From Cybelea sp963824595 (lineage in GTDB: Bacteria > Vulcanimicrobiota > Vulcanimicrobiia > Vulcanimicrobiales > Vulcanimicrobiaceae), in the NCBI GenBank assembly GCA_963824595.1, contig CAWGPY010000004.1:124001-188000 (forward strand): 64,000 nt of DNA, given 5' to 3'. The notes beneath the pieces were generated by a model. The model was not told where the DNA came from, did no database searches, and saw nothing but the letters and a program-made list of their open reading frames with translations. Positions within the stretch are counted from its first letter, which is position 1. Every line of letters starts with the position of its first letter. This document shows, piece after piece, positions 43,169 to 51,996 of the stretch. The translations under genes were made by a program, and so were the position numbers.

Positions 43169-44170
43169 TTGCGCGCCGTCGTTCTCCCGTCCCCCGCGCC
43201 GATCGAAAGCGCGCCGCTCCGCCTGCACGAGAAGCCGCGGCCCGTCCCGGCGACCGGCGAGATCTTGGTGCGCGTGGTCGTCTGCGGCGTCTGCCGCACC
43301 GACCTGCACGTCGCCGAGGGCGACCTGCCAGCCAAGCACCGCGACCTCGTGCCCGGGCACGAAATCGTCGGCGTCGTCGAGGAGCTTGGCCTCGGCGCGC
43401 GGCGCTTCGCGCCCGGCGACCGCGTCGGGATCGCCTGGCTGCGCGAGACGTGCGGCACGTGCCCGTACTGCCGGAGGGGCCGTGAGAATCTCTGTCCCAA
43501 CGCCCGATTCACGGGCTGGGACCACGACGGAGGATACGCCGAGTATGCGACGGTCCGCGAAGACTTCGCGTATCGGCTTCCCGCGAGCATAGACGACGAA
43601 CGGGCCGCCCCGCTGCTCTGCGCCGGCATCATCGGATATCGTGCGATCAAGCGCGCGGGCGTGGTGCCGGGTGCGACGGTCGGTCTCTACGGCTTCGGCG
43701 GCTCGGCGCACCTCGCGCTTCAGGTGCTCAAGCACTGGAACTGCCGGGTGTTCGTGATGAGCCGCGGGGGCGTCCATCGCGACCTGGCACGCGAGCTGGG
43801 CGCCGATTGGATCGGCGAGGCCTCGGAGCGCCCGCCGGCGCCGCTCGACGCCGCGATCCTCTTCGCTCCCGCGGGCGAGCTGGTGCCCCCCGCGATGCAA
43901 GCACTCGACCGGGGCGGAATCCTCGCGATCGCCGGAATCTACCTGACGCAGATTCCGCCGCTGGACTACGAGCGCGACCTGTTTTACGAGCGCGAGATCC
44001 GCAGCGTCACGGCCAACACGCGCGCGGACGGCGAGGAGTTCCTGGCGATCGCCGGCGAGATTCCGATCCGCAGTTTTACCGTCGGCATGGAGCTGAGCGA
44101 CGCGAATCGCGCGCTTGCGATGCTCAAGGCCGACGAGCTTCGCGGCGCCGCAGTGCTGCACGTCTCGTAG
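43169..44170 (+). CDS. Zinc-dependent alcohol dehydrogenase
   Basis: A 333-residue MDR-superfamily enzyme that oxidises alcohols with NAD(P). Catalytic zinc ligands are Cys42 in CGVCRTDLH and His64/Glu65 in PGHEIVG; structural zinc is held by Cys95, 98, 101 and 109 (CGTCPYCRRGRENLC). The nucleotide fold begins at VGLYGFGGSAHLALQ. A TTG start is used; no stronger start is in frame upstream. The substrate is not determined by context. Confidence 0.88.
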   Translation: MRAVVLPSPAPIESAPLRLHEKPRPVPATGEILVRVVVCGVCRTDLHVAEGDLPAKHRDLVPGHEIVGVVEELGLGARRFAPGDRVGIAWLRETCGTCPYCRRGRENLCPNARFTGWDHDGGYAEYATVREDFAYRLPASIDDERAAPLLCAGIIGYRAIKRAGVVPGATVGLYGFGGSAHLALQVLKHWNCRVFVMSRGGVHRDLARELGADWIGEASERPPAPLDAAILFAPAGELVPPAMQALDRGGILAIAGIYLTQIPPLDYERDLFYEREIRSVTANTRADGEEFLAIAGEIPIRSFTVGMELSDANRALAMLKADELRGAAVLHVS

Positions 44171-44206
44171 AGGGAAAGGCCGCGGAAGGCGCGGAGAAGG
44201 CTACGC

Positions 44207-44920
44207 ATGACGCCGTTGACGACCGCTCGGGTCCGGCGCGTCGCGTGTGCGGCGCTGGCGCTGCTGCTGCCGGCGTGCGCCTCCTCCTTCGGCGGCGTTC
44301 ACGAGACCGTGCACCGGACGGTTGCGGCCGGCGCGTCGCCGGCCGTGCGCGTGGACAACGTCGCGGGTGTCGTGCAAGTTGACGCGTGGCACCGGTCCGA
44401 CGTTGACGTCGTCGCCACGAAGTACGGTCACGACGCAGAATCCCTGCGCGACGTCACGATCGACGTGCACCGCGATTCGTCCGGAGTGTCGATCGTCACG
44501 AACTATAGCGGCCGCACGCAGAACGGCGGCGTGCGTTACCGCGTGCACGTTCCGGACGATGCGTCGTTGCAGATCGGCAACGTGGCGGGCGCGGTCAAGA
44601 TCGGCGGAGTGCGCGGCAACATCCGCGTCGAGACGCAGGCGGGAGAGATCACCGCGGATCTCGGCAAGGTGGCCGGCGATCGTTCGATCGATCTACGCGC
44701 GACGACGGGCGCGATCTCGCTATGGATCTCTCCGGAGAGCAGCGCAGCCGTCGAAGCGTCCAGCACCGTGGGTGCGTTTGCGAGCAACCTGCCGGGCGTG
44801 ACGCAAACGCGCGAGAACCTCGTCGGCGCGCGAGCGTCCGGCACGATCGGCTCGGGCAGCGCCCGCATCCGGCTCGCGACGACGACGGGTGCCATCGCCA
44901 TCCGCCAGCGCCCCATCTAG
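44207..44920 (+). CDS. DUF4097-like lipoprotein
   Basis: A 237-residue lipoprotein (LLPAC at residue ~25). The mature protein is a right-handed beta solenoid of the DUF4097 type, with repeated strands such as VRVDNVAGVVQVDAW, LQIGNVAGAVKIGGV, IRVETQAGEITADLG and IDLRATTGAISLW. These domains occur in envelope stress proteins and adhesins, usually without enzymatic function. The ATG is preceded by GGAGAAGG. Confidence 0.82.
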   Translation: MTPLTTARVRRVACAALALLLPACASSFGGVHETVHRTVAAGASPAVRVDNVAGVVQVDAWHRSDVDVVATKYGHDAESLRDVTIDVHRDSSGVSIVTNYSGRTQNGGVRYRVHVPDDASLQIGNVAGAVKIGGVRGNIRVETQAGEITADLGKVAGDRSIDLRATTGAISLWISPESSAAVEASSTVGAFASNLPGVTQTRENLVGARASGTIGSGSARIRLATTTGAIAIRQRPI

Positions 44921-44940
44921 CGCGTATACGGCAGGTTCCC

Positions 44941-44963
44941 CGGTTCTTTTATGAAAGGAACCG
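44941..44963. terminator. Hairpin between DUF4097 and phosphoesterase genes
   Basis: CGGTTC and GAACCG plus an inner TTT/AAA (with one G-T wobble) form a ten-pair stem with an ATG in the loop. A T-rich tract (GGTTTTCC) follows. It could end the DUF4097 transcript. The ATG in its loop begins a longer, less likely version of the next gene. Confidence 0.45.
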
Positions 44964-45001
44964 AAGGTTTTCCATTGACAGCACTTTTCAGGAGTCTGCA
45001 G

Positions 45002-46432
45002 ATGCGCGTCGCTTTTTGCGGTTTCACCGCGGCTCTCGCGGCCGCCCTGGGCCTGGCGGCTTGCGGCGGCACCATAACGAGCGGTGGCTTACCGCTCGCG
45101 TTCGCGCAGGCCAAGCACGGCACCGGCTCCGGCTATCTTCAACACGTGGTCATCGTGATTCAGGAGAACCGCAGCTTCGACAACTTCTTCTCGACGTTTC
45201 CCGGCGCGGACGGGACGGCCGGCGGATGCATGGAGCCGCCATCGGCGCCGGTGACGGCCCACAAGCATCGGGGCTCCGGCGGGTGCCCGAGCGGCGACGA
45301 GTACGTGCCGCTCGCGAAGGTGGATCTCATCGAGCCCTGCGACTGGGGGCACTCGTATAAGAACGTCGTCTTGGATTACGACAACGGGTTGATGGATGGA
45401 TTCGGCCTCGAAGGCCAAGGAAAGGTGTGTAAGGGCAAGGCCGGTACGCACGTCTACCAATACGTGGATCCCGCCCAGATCCAGCCGTACTGGGACATCG
45501 CCGAACAGTGGGTGCTGGCCGACCACACGTTCCAGACTCAGGGCAGCGGCAGCTTCACCGCACATCAAGACCTGATCGCGGGCGCCACGATCATCAACAA
45601 GGCGAAGACCAAGAGCCTGATCGACTTTCCATCGCATCAACCGTGGGGGTGCGACGCGCCGCCGGGAACGAAGACGACCCTCGCCTTCTGGAACGGCACG
45701 AAAGTGCAAGACCAATACCACCGGGGTCCGCTCCCCTGCATGTCGTACGCGACGCTCCGCGATCTGCTCGACGCGAAGGGCGTCTCGTGGAAATATTACT
45801 CGCCGCCCGAGCCGAACGGCACGGGCGCGCTCTGGAATGCATTCGACGCGATCGACGCCGTTCGTAACGGGCCCGAGTGGAAGACGAACATCGCCAAGAC
45901 CGCGCAGTTCTTTACCGACGTCGACGGAGGCACGCTGCCGGCCGTCTCCTGGATCGTGCCCGACAACAACGATTCCGACCACCCGAGCAACCACGACACG
46001 GGACCGTCGTGGGTCGCCAGCATCGTCAACGCGGTCGGGCAGAGCGACTATTGGAACACGAGCGCGGTGATCGTCGTGTGGGACGACTGGGGCGGTTTCT
46101 ACGACCACGAGCCGCCGCCGCTCTTCGACCATTGGGGCGGCCTGGGGTTCCGCGTGCCGATGCTGATCGTGTCGCCGTACGCGCGCATGGGCGTCTCGAG
46201 CCAACCCGGTTACATCTCGCATACACCCTACGAGTTCGGCAGCATCTTGAAGTTCGTCGAGAACCTCTACGGGCTCGGCAGCCTCGGAACCACGGATAAG
46301 CGCGCGGCCAGCATCTCCGATAGCTTCGACTTCGGGCAGCCGGCGCGGCCGTTCGTCGTGGTTCCGTCGAAGTACTCGCGCGACTTCTTCCTGCACGAAA
46401 AGCCGTCGTACGAACCGGTCGACTCGGAGTAA
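45002..46432 (+). CDS. PF04185 phosphoesterase lipoprotein (phospholipase C/acid phosphatase type)
   Basis: A 476-residue secreted lipoprotein (LGLAAC, Cys21). Family PF04185 hydrolyses phosphate esters or phospholipids. Key residues by analogy with acid phosphatase AcpA: Glu55-Asn56 in QENRSFD (metal), a Ser in GSGSFTAHQ (nucleophile), DSDH, and Asp361-Asp362 in WDDWGGFYDHEPPP. The ATG at 45002 has AGGAG seven bases upstream and begins directly with the signal peptide, so I prefer it to the ATG 51 bases earlier. This copy is the most divergent of seven in the window, with an insertion at 70-110. Confidence 0.9.
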   Translation: MRVAFCGFTAALAAALGLAACGGTITSGGLPLAFAQAKHGTGSGYLQHVVIVIQENRSFDNFFSTFPGADGTAGGCMEPPSAPVTAHKHRGSGGCPSGDEYVPLAKVDLIEPCDWGHSYKNVVLDYDNGLMDGFGLEGQGKVCKGKAGTHVYQYVDPAQIQPYWDIAEQWVLADHTFQTQGSGSFTAHQDLIAGATIINKAKTKSLIDFPSHQPWGCDAPPGTKTTLAFWNGTKVQDQYHRGPLPCMSYATLRDLLDAKGVSWKYYSPPEPNGTGALWNAFDAIDAVRNGPEWKTNIAKTAQFFTDVDGGTLPAVSWIVPDNNDSDHPSNHDTGPSWVASIVNAVGQSDYWNTSAVIVVWDDWGGFYDHEPPPLFDHWGGLGFRVPMLIVSPYARMGVSSQPGYISHTPYEFGSILKFVENLYGLGSLGTTDKRAASISDSFDFGQPARPFVVVPSKYSRDFFLHEKPSYEPVDSE

Positions 46433-46448
46433 TCTAAGAGCAAGCGCT

Positions 46449-47858
46449 ATGGAGTTTCGTATCGTCAGCCACGCGTGCTTGGAGGTCAAGGCGCGCGGCA
46501 AACGGCTGGTCATCGATCCTTGGCTGAACGAGCCGACCTACTGGTCGTCGTGGTGGCACGCGCCGCCGCCCGAGTTCGGGCCCGACATCTTCGAGGCCGA
46601 CTACGTCTACGTGACTCACTGGCACTTCGATCACTTCGATCCCAAGACGCTGCGCAAGTTCGGGAAGAATACGACCGCGATCGTCGCCAAGTTCCCGATC
46701 TCCGGCTTGCGGCAGCAGCTCGAGGAGATCGGGTTCGAGCGCGTCGTCGAGCTCAATCACGGCGAGCGGATGAAGCTCGCCGACGACTTTTGGCTGACGA
46801 GCTATCAGGTGACGTTTCAAGACGACAGCGTCGCCGTGGTCGAGGCCGACGGAACCGTGCTGGTCGACCTCAACGACGCCAAGCCGCTGCCGTCAACGTG
46901 GCGAGCCTTTCGCGCGAAGTATCCCACGGTCGACTTCATGCTGCGCAGCCACTCGCCCGCGTGGTCGTATCCCACGCGCTACACGTTCGAGGATCCGTCC
47001 GACCGGCTGCCGGTGGACGCCCGGACCTACATGGAGGCGTTCGTCGCGGCGGCTCAGCAGCTCAACCCGCGCCACGCCGTGCCGTTCGCCAGCGGAATCT
47101 GTCACCTGCACCGCGAGGTGATCGACGAGAACCGGTTCCTCGTCTCGGCCCCGGAGATGCGCGCGTACTTCGAAGCGAACGCCGCGCGCGCGCCGAAAAC
47201 CAGTTTGACGGTGATGCCGGTCGGCAGCCGCTGGTCGACGGAGTCGGGATTCGAGTTGAGCGATAACGTCGTTGACGACATCGCCGCATACGCCGAGCGG
47301 CGCGCGGCGGCAGAGAGCGAGCGGCTCGAGAAGAACTATCGCTCCGAGGCGGCCAAAGAAGTCTCGTTCGACGATTTCAGCACGTACTTCAACAAATTCT
47401 TCAAGGCGACGCGGCTGCTCCGTCCCCTCATCCGCAAGACCCGCTGGGTCTTTCCGATCGACAAGCCCGTGCGAGAGTATTGGACCGCGGATTTCGGACG
47501 GGGCACCATCGAGCGGAGCGACCGAATGCCGGCGGCGTACGACAGCGTGGTGACGGTGAACGCCGCCGTGCTCTCCGGCTCGCTGCGCAACGACGTCTTC
47601 ACGAACGTCGACATCTCGAAACGCTGGCGCGTGCACATCCGACGGGGCAGCGCGATGCGCCACTTCGTCGTGACGAACCTCCTGTTGCTCTACGAGGCGG
47701 GGTATCTCTCCCCGAAGTCGCTGTTCTCGTGGCGTTTCCTCAGCGGCTATGCGCGCCGGCTTCCCGAGGTGATCGACTACGCGCGCTTGGCGTTCCGAAC
47801 TGCGACGAAGGGAAAGGATTCGCTGGTGACGGCCGTCACCAGCATCGCCGAGGGGTGA
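46449..47858 (+). CDS. Metallo-beta-lactamase-fold protein
   Basis: A 469-residue cytoplasmic protein. The metal site is THWHFDHFD near residue 58, with LVIDPWLNEP before it, the layout of UlaG/CMAH-like members that act on lactones, phosphodiesters or sialic-acid precursors. Residues beyond ~270 are helical and Arg-rich and do not belong to the core fold. Some relatives carry a Rieske domain, which is absent here. The gene ends by overlapping the next start (GTGA). Confidence 0.75.
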   Translation: MEFRIVSHACLEVKARGKRLVIDPWLNEPTYWSSWWHAPPPEFGPDIFEADYVYVTHWHFDHFDPKTLRKFGKNTTAIVAKFPISGLRQQLEEIGFERVVELNHGERMKLADDFWLTSYQVTFQDDSVAVVEADGTVLVDLNDAKPLPSTWRAFRAKYPTVDFMLRSHSPAWSYPTRYTFEDPSDRLPVDARTYMEAFVAAAQQLNPRHAVPFASGICHLHREVIDENRFLVSAPEMRAYFEANAARAPKTSLTVMPVGSRWSTESGFELSDNVVDDIAAYAERRAAAESERLEKNYRSEAAKEVSFDDFSTYFNKFFKATRLLRPLIRKTRWVFPIDKPVREYWTADFGRGTIERSDRMPAAYDSVVTVNAAVLSGSLRNDVFTNVDISKRWRVHIRRGSAMRHFVVTNLLLLYEAGYLSPKSLFSWRFLSGYARRLPEVIDYARLAFRTATKGKDSLVTAVTSIAEG

Positions 47859-48787
47859 TTCGAGTCGCGGCGGTCGTCGTCGCGGCTGCCGTCCTGGCGG
47901 CGTGCGGCGGCGCGTTGCCGGCCGCGCAGCCGTCGCGGATGCCCGCGGACGCCGCCCAGCACGACGCCCTGCTCTACGTTTCCGACGCCGGCACGTTCGA
48001 GGTGCACGTCTACGATTTTCCGTCGCTCGAGCCGGCCGGAACGCTGACGGGCTTCACGCGGCCGGAAGGCATGTGCACCGACGCGCGGGGCAACGTGTGG
48101 ATCGCGAACACCATCTCGCTCGAGATCTTCGAGTACGCGCACGGCGGAACGAGCCGAATCGGCGATCTGAGCGACCCGACGGGCTATCCGGCAAGCTGCG
48201 CGATCGACCCGACGACCGGCAATCTGGCCGTGACCAACATCTTCGATCTGAGCGGCGGCGGCGGCGTGATCGTCTTCAAAGGCGCGCGCGGCACCCCCCG
48301 GCCATACTCGAACCACACGCAGCGGTACTGTTACTTCGCGGCGTACGACGCGAAGGGCGACCTCTACGTGAGCGGTTCGACGGCCGCCGGTTCGTACGTG
48401 CTGACGGCGCTGCGCAAGGGCGGCAGTGCCCTCTCCCGCGTCACCGTGAGCGGAGCGAAGATCGGCGCGCCCGGGGCCGTGGTCTGGGACGGTTCGACCC
48501 TGATCCTCGGCGACCAGAAATGCGGCGGCGCGAGCCGCTCGTGTCTCTATAAGGCGACGGTCTCGGGAGAGACGGCCAAGGTCGTCGGCAAGATTCCGCT
48601 GGGCGGTTCTTGCGACGTCGCGCAGGTCTGGATCGGCAGGGGCGTCATCGCCGGCGGCGACTCCGGCCAGCCCTGCGCGGCGCGTCGCGGCAGCGCGGAT
48701 CTGTGGCCGTATCCGGCCGGAGGAAGCCCGACCAAAAAGATCGTTGGGCTTGCCGCGCCCGTGGGAGCCACGGTCAGCTTCAAGTAG
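47855..48787 (+). CDS. Beta-propeller lipoprotein
   Basis: A 310-residue lipoprotein (VLAAC at residue ~15). Blades similar to NHL/SMP-30 proteins are visible: LLYVSDAGTFEVHVYDF, CTDARGNVWIANT and CAIDPTTGNLAVTNI. The GTG overlaps the stop of the metallo-beta-lactamase-fold gene (GTGA), so the longer upstream frame is not used. Three Cys pairs in loops (QKCGGASRSC, GSCDV, QPCAA) suggest disulfides. Function unknown. Confidence 0.78.
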   Translation: MIRVAAVVVAAAVLAACGGALPAAQPSRMPADAAQHDALLYVSDAGTFEVHVYDFPSLEPAGTLTGFTRPEGMCTDARGNVWIANTISLEIFEYAHGGTSRIGDLSDPTGYPASCAIDPTTGNLAVTNIFDLSGGGGVIVFKGARGTPRPYSNHTQRYCYFAAYDAKGDLYVSGSTAAGSYVLTALRKGGSALSRVTVSGAKIGAPGAVVWDGSTLILGDQKCGGASRSCLYKATVSGETAKVVGKIPLGGSCDVAQVWIGRGVIAGGDSGQPCAARRGSADLWPYPAGGSPTKKIVGLAAPVGATVSFK

Positions 48788-48876
48788 GCCGCAGGCAGGG
48801 ATTCGGGCGGCCAAGCGCGCATGGGCAGGTAGGTCCTCTATATCAGGTATTACAACATGCTAAGGAGACTGATCTC

Positions 48877-49923
48877 ATGCGGCCCACGACGTCGGCGCTA
48901 TCCCTAGCGCTTAGCTTCGCATTTCTCGCCGGGTGCTCGGCCGGCAACTCCGCCGCCCTCGCGCCTTCGACCACCGCCGACGCGCCCGCGTCGGCCGTCC
49001 CGCAGTGGATGCAGCCCGCCGGCGCGCGGCTGCTGCCGCCGGCGCCGATGACCGACGATGCGGCGCCGATGGTCGCGAAGCCCAAGTACGGGCTCTATGC
49101 CAGCGAGGTTTACGGCTCGGACGTCCTCGCCTACCACAACCCCAACACCCATAATCGCGGGCCGGTCTGCAAAGTCTACTCGGCGTACGTGAACGGCTTC
49201 AGCGTGGACGGCAAGGGAAATCTGCTCTTGCCGACCGCCTACCCCGACGAGGTCTCGGTGCGCAAGGGTCCCGGCCTCTGCGGAAAGCTGCTGGGGAGCG
49301 TCGTCGATTCCTACGGCCAGGCCAGCGACGCGGCCAGCTCCGACGGCGCCGGCGGCGCGATCGTCGTGGCCAATATCCAGGAGAGCGGCAGCAAGAAAGT
49401 CGGCAACATCGCCGTCTGCACCCTGGCGAAAGGCTGCACGCGTCAGCTTCGCAGCCCGCACATCACCGGCTATGGGGGCGGCGTGGCGCTGGCACGCAAC
49501 GGCGACTGCTGGATGTCGTCCGAGGACGACGGGTCGTTCAGCCACGCGACGCTCACCTATTTCAAGGGGTGCAAGGGCGCCGGCAAAGCCGCGAAGGGCT
49601 GGAAGAACGCCTACTACGGCGGCCTCATCATCGACAAACAGGGCCACCTGATCTCGGTGGACTTCGAGACGCCGGCGCTATGGGTTTATCGCGGCTGTAA
49701 CCCGGTCTGCCGCGTCGTGCACGGCCCCTTCAGCCTGGAAGGTACGTCCTTCTATGGTAACCTCAACGCCAAAGGCGACGAATTGGCGCTCGGCGACAAT
49801 CAGTTCGGGCAAGTGGACGTCTACAAGTACAGCCCCACCAAGCTGACGTACGCGTACAGCTTCAACCGGGGGCTGAGCGCGAGCGAAGACGTGGAGTCGG
49901 CCGGCTTCAGCCCCACGATCTGA
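48877..49923 (+). CDS. Secreted lipoprotein, probable propeller
   Basis: A 348-residue lipoprotein (LAGC at residue ~19). The ATG has AAGGAG eight bases upstream, so it marks the start rather than the frame extending into the previous gene. Strands such as YGLYASEVYGSDVLAYHN, GFSVDGKGNLLLPTAY and GGLIIDKQGHLISVD are spaced like propeller blades and resemble those of the lipoprotein ending at 48787. Several cysteines (GLCGK, TLAKGC, CNPVC) may form disulfides. No enzyme motif. Confidence 0.75.
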   Translation: MRPTTSALSLALSFAFLAGCSAGNSAALAPSTTADAPASAVPQWMQPAGARLLPPAPMTDDAAPMVAKPKYGLYASEVYGSDVLAYHNPNTHNRGPVCKVYSAYVNGFSVDGKGNLLLPTAYPDEVSVRKGPGLCGKLLGSVVDSYGQASDAASSDGAGGAIVVANIQESGSKKVGNIAVCTLAKGCTRQLRSPHITGYGGGVALARNGDCWMSSEDDGSFSHATLTYFKGCKGAGKAAKGWKNAYYGGLIIDKQGHLISVDFETPALWVYRGCNPVCRVVHGPFSLEGTSFYGNLNAKGDELALGDNQFGQVDVYKYSPTKLTYAYSFNRGLSASEDVESAGFSPTI

Positions 49924-50096
49924 AAAAGCGACCGGCGTTCTCGTCTGGCAGGGAAACCCGGCCCAGTAGCGCACACCCCTGCACGGCGGTCACCGGGCCG
50001 TACCCTACTAGCCGCCATGCTGGTCTACCGGCCGGCGGATGCGATATCGGTGGCACAGCTGAAAATAAAATAACGTAGCTATGAAGGAGTTCAAAC

Positions 50097-50600
50097 GTGC
50101 GTTTTACCCTTCTCTTTACTGCCAGCGTACTCGCTGCGAGCATCGGGCTCTCGGCGTGTAGCGGCGGCTCGCAGGCCATTCCGGGCGGTTCCCAGACGGC
50201 GTCGTCGATGGGACGTCATCAGGGTCAGCCGCAGATCGTTCCGAAGACGATCACCCACGACTCGTGCAACTACTCCACGTACTATGAGTGCGTGACGGTC
50301 ACCAAGAAGACGCCGTTCACGCAAGAGTGGTGCATCAGCACCAACGGCAGCTGCGGCAGTCCGTGCTGCGGCACCGATTGGACCTGGACCCTCCCGATCA
50401 CGACGCTTAAGGGCAAAGCTTTCAAGAAGCTCCACAGCGCATGGGCTCCGGACCCCGGCAATCCGTCGACCCTGACCATCAGCGAGAAGAAGAAAGTCAA
50501 GAAGAGCCACGGTAAGGTGAAGTACGAGGGCAACCTCACGGCGTGCTCGCCGACGTACGGCTGCCTCTACGCGCCGCCGATCGGTATCATCACCAACTAG
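50097..50600 (+). CDS. Small cysteine-rich lipoprotein
   Basis: A 167-residue lipoprotein (GLSAC at residue ~21) with eight cysteines in the mature part, clustered as DSC, YEC, EWC, GSCGSPCC, TAC and YGC, suggesting a disulfide-stabilised fold outside the cytoplasm. A Lys-rich stretch SEKKKVKKSHGKVK lies near residues 128-141. The GTG start follows AAGGAG (50084-50089). Upstream is an AT-rich stretch (GAAAATAAAATAACG). No family recognised. Confidence 0.75.
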   Translation: MRFTLLFTASVLAASIGLSACSGGSQAIPGGSQTASSMGRHQGQPQIVPKTITHDSCNYSTYYECVTVTKKTPFTQEWCISTNGSCGSPCCGTDWTWTLPITTLKGKAFKKLHSAWAPDPGNPSTLTISEKKKVKKSHGKVKYEGNLTACSPTYGCLYAPPIGIITN

Positions 50601-50625
50601 AACTAGCCGCTAGTTCGGAGTGCAA

Positions 50626-50649
50626 GGGGCCCGGCAATCGCCGGGCCCC
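50626..50649. terminator. Strong terminator hairpin between convergent genes
   Basis: GGGGCCCGGC and GCCGGGCCCC form a perfect ten-pair stem around AATC, followed by TCGTCTTATC on the + strand. It lies 25 bases after the small lipoprotein stop and 12 bases from the end of the leftward phosphoesterase, so it probably serves both directions. Confidence 0.75.
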
Positions 50650-50661
50650 TCGTCTTATCGC

Positions 50662-51996
50662 TCAATCGTCGCCGATCACGGACTTCGGAACCCCGCGTAT
50701 CTTCGACGCGCCTTCTTGTCGCATCCAATATCTCGCCGGCGCGTCACCCGCGATTTTGTGAAACGCGCGCGGCTTCTGCAAGTAGTCGAACGCGTCACCG
50801 GCGGGGCTTGCCGCGCGCGAGTCCGCCGCCGACAGCGGCTGGAGTCCGAAGTTGTCTTCAATGTAGCGCAGCACGCTCGCGGTCTCGTACTGCACGTGCG
50901 TCACGTAGCCGCGCTTCGCGTACGGCGAGACCATCAGCAGCGGCACGCGGAAGCCGAAGCCGTCGTAATCCTTGAAGACCGGCGGTACGGGATCGAACCA
51001 GCCGCCCCAATCGTCCCACAGCACGAAGACGGCGGTCGACGGCCAGAACTTGCTTTCGCCGATCGCGTCGACGACCGAGGCGATCCACCGGGGACCGCCG
51101 AGGCCCGAGAATCCGCCGGCGTGATCCGAGGTCTCGAACGTGGGCGTCACCCAGGTGACGTTGGCCAACTGCCCCTTTGCGACGTCGGTGAGGAACCGCG
51201 ACGGCGGACTGACGACGTCGGCGGACCAGTCCGGGCCGTCGAAGATCTTTCGGTCGGCCTGATACGACGACCACAGCCCGCCGTCGCCGTTGGGAAATCC
51301 GGCGTAGAATCGCCAGGTGAGACCGGCAGCGTCGAGCTCCTCGGCCAGCGTCGGGAAGTCGAAGCAGACTCGAATGGCTGCTCCGTACGTTCGGTTCGAC
51401 CGCAGCGTGGGAATCGTGTCGAGCGGACCGCCCGCGCAGCCCCACGAGTTCGCCGACGGATAGTCCACGGCTCGCGCCGAGTACGCGGCGACGACGTACT
51501 GATGCGAGGTGAAGCTGCCGTCGAGGTTCGACGCGAACGTCCGGTCGGACAACACGTAGTTCCTCGCAATGTCCCAATACGGCGCAATCTCGTCGTGCGG
51601 AACGTACGCGTAGGGTGCGTTGGGCGGCGCTCCTTGCCAGACTCGCTCGTCGTTCCAGCCGTCCATCGTGCAGTCCGTGCCGGGAAGCGATCCCCGCCCG
51701 TCGCACGCGGCGAAGAACGCCGTCGAGGAGTGATCGATGTCCCATACCGTGTCCAGTCGGATCGGCTGGAGACGGATCTCGCGGCCGGCCCTATCGTACC
51801 CGTGGTCGGCCGTTTCCGCGCCCGGATAACCGGCGAACAAATTATCGAACGAGCGGTTCTCCTGGACGACGAAGACGACGTGCCGGATCGGGGTGCGCTG
51901 CGGCGGCCCGTGCGGCGCGGCCGGCGGCATGGGGCGTGCGGAACACGCGTGCAGGGCGAGCGCCGCGACGAGCGGCGCGGCATGCCTAATCGTCAC
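50662..51996 (-). CDS. PF04185 phosphoesterase lipoprotein, copy 2
   Basis: A 444-residue lipoprotein (LALHAC, Cys18). Catalytic landmarks are Glu46-Asn47 in VQENRSFDNLF, a Ser in DGSFTSHQY, TSDHAG and Asp328-Asp329 in WDDWGGWFDPVPPV. The usual His after YD is replaced by Pro in FDPV. The gene is third of a tandem trio of close paralogues (leftward from 54689). Its GTG start overlaps the previous gene's end by 11 bases (GTGACGATTAG), so translation is coupled. Confidence 0.9.
   Translation of the reverse strand: MTIRHAAPLVAALALHACSARPMPPAAPHGPPQRTPIRHVVFVVQENRSFDNLFAGYPGAETADHGYDRAGREIRLQPIRLDTVWDIDHSSTAFFAACDGRGSLPGTDCTMDGWNDERVWQGAPPNAPYAYVPHDEIAPYWDIARNYVLSDRTFASNLDGSFTSHQYVVAAYSARAVDYPSANSWGCAGGPLDTIPTLRSNRTYGAAIRVCFDFPTLAEELDAAGLTWRFYAGFPNGDGGLWSSYQADRKIFDGPDWSADVVSPPSRFLTDVAKGQLANVTWVTPTFETSDHAGGFSGLGGPRWIASVVDAIGESKFWPSTAVFVLWDDWGGWFDPVPPVFKDYDGFGFRVPLLMVSPYAKRGYVTHVQYETASVLRYIEDNFGLQPLSAADSRAASPAGDAFDYLQKPRAFHKIAGDAPARYWMRQEGASKIRGVPKSVIGDD

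Noticed and set aside
44975..44980. A perfect TTGACA hexamer as a -35 box for the phosphoesterase at 45002
   Set aside because: It lies only 21 bases before the start codon, so a matching -10 would fall inside the gene after its ribosome binding site.
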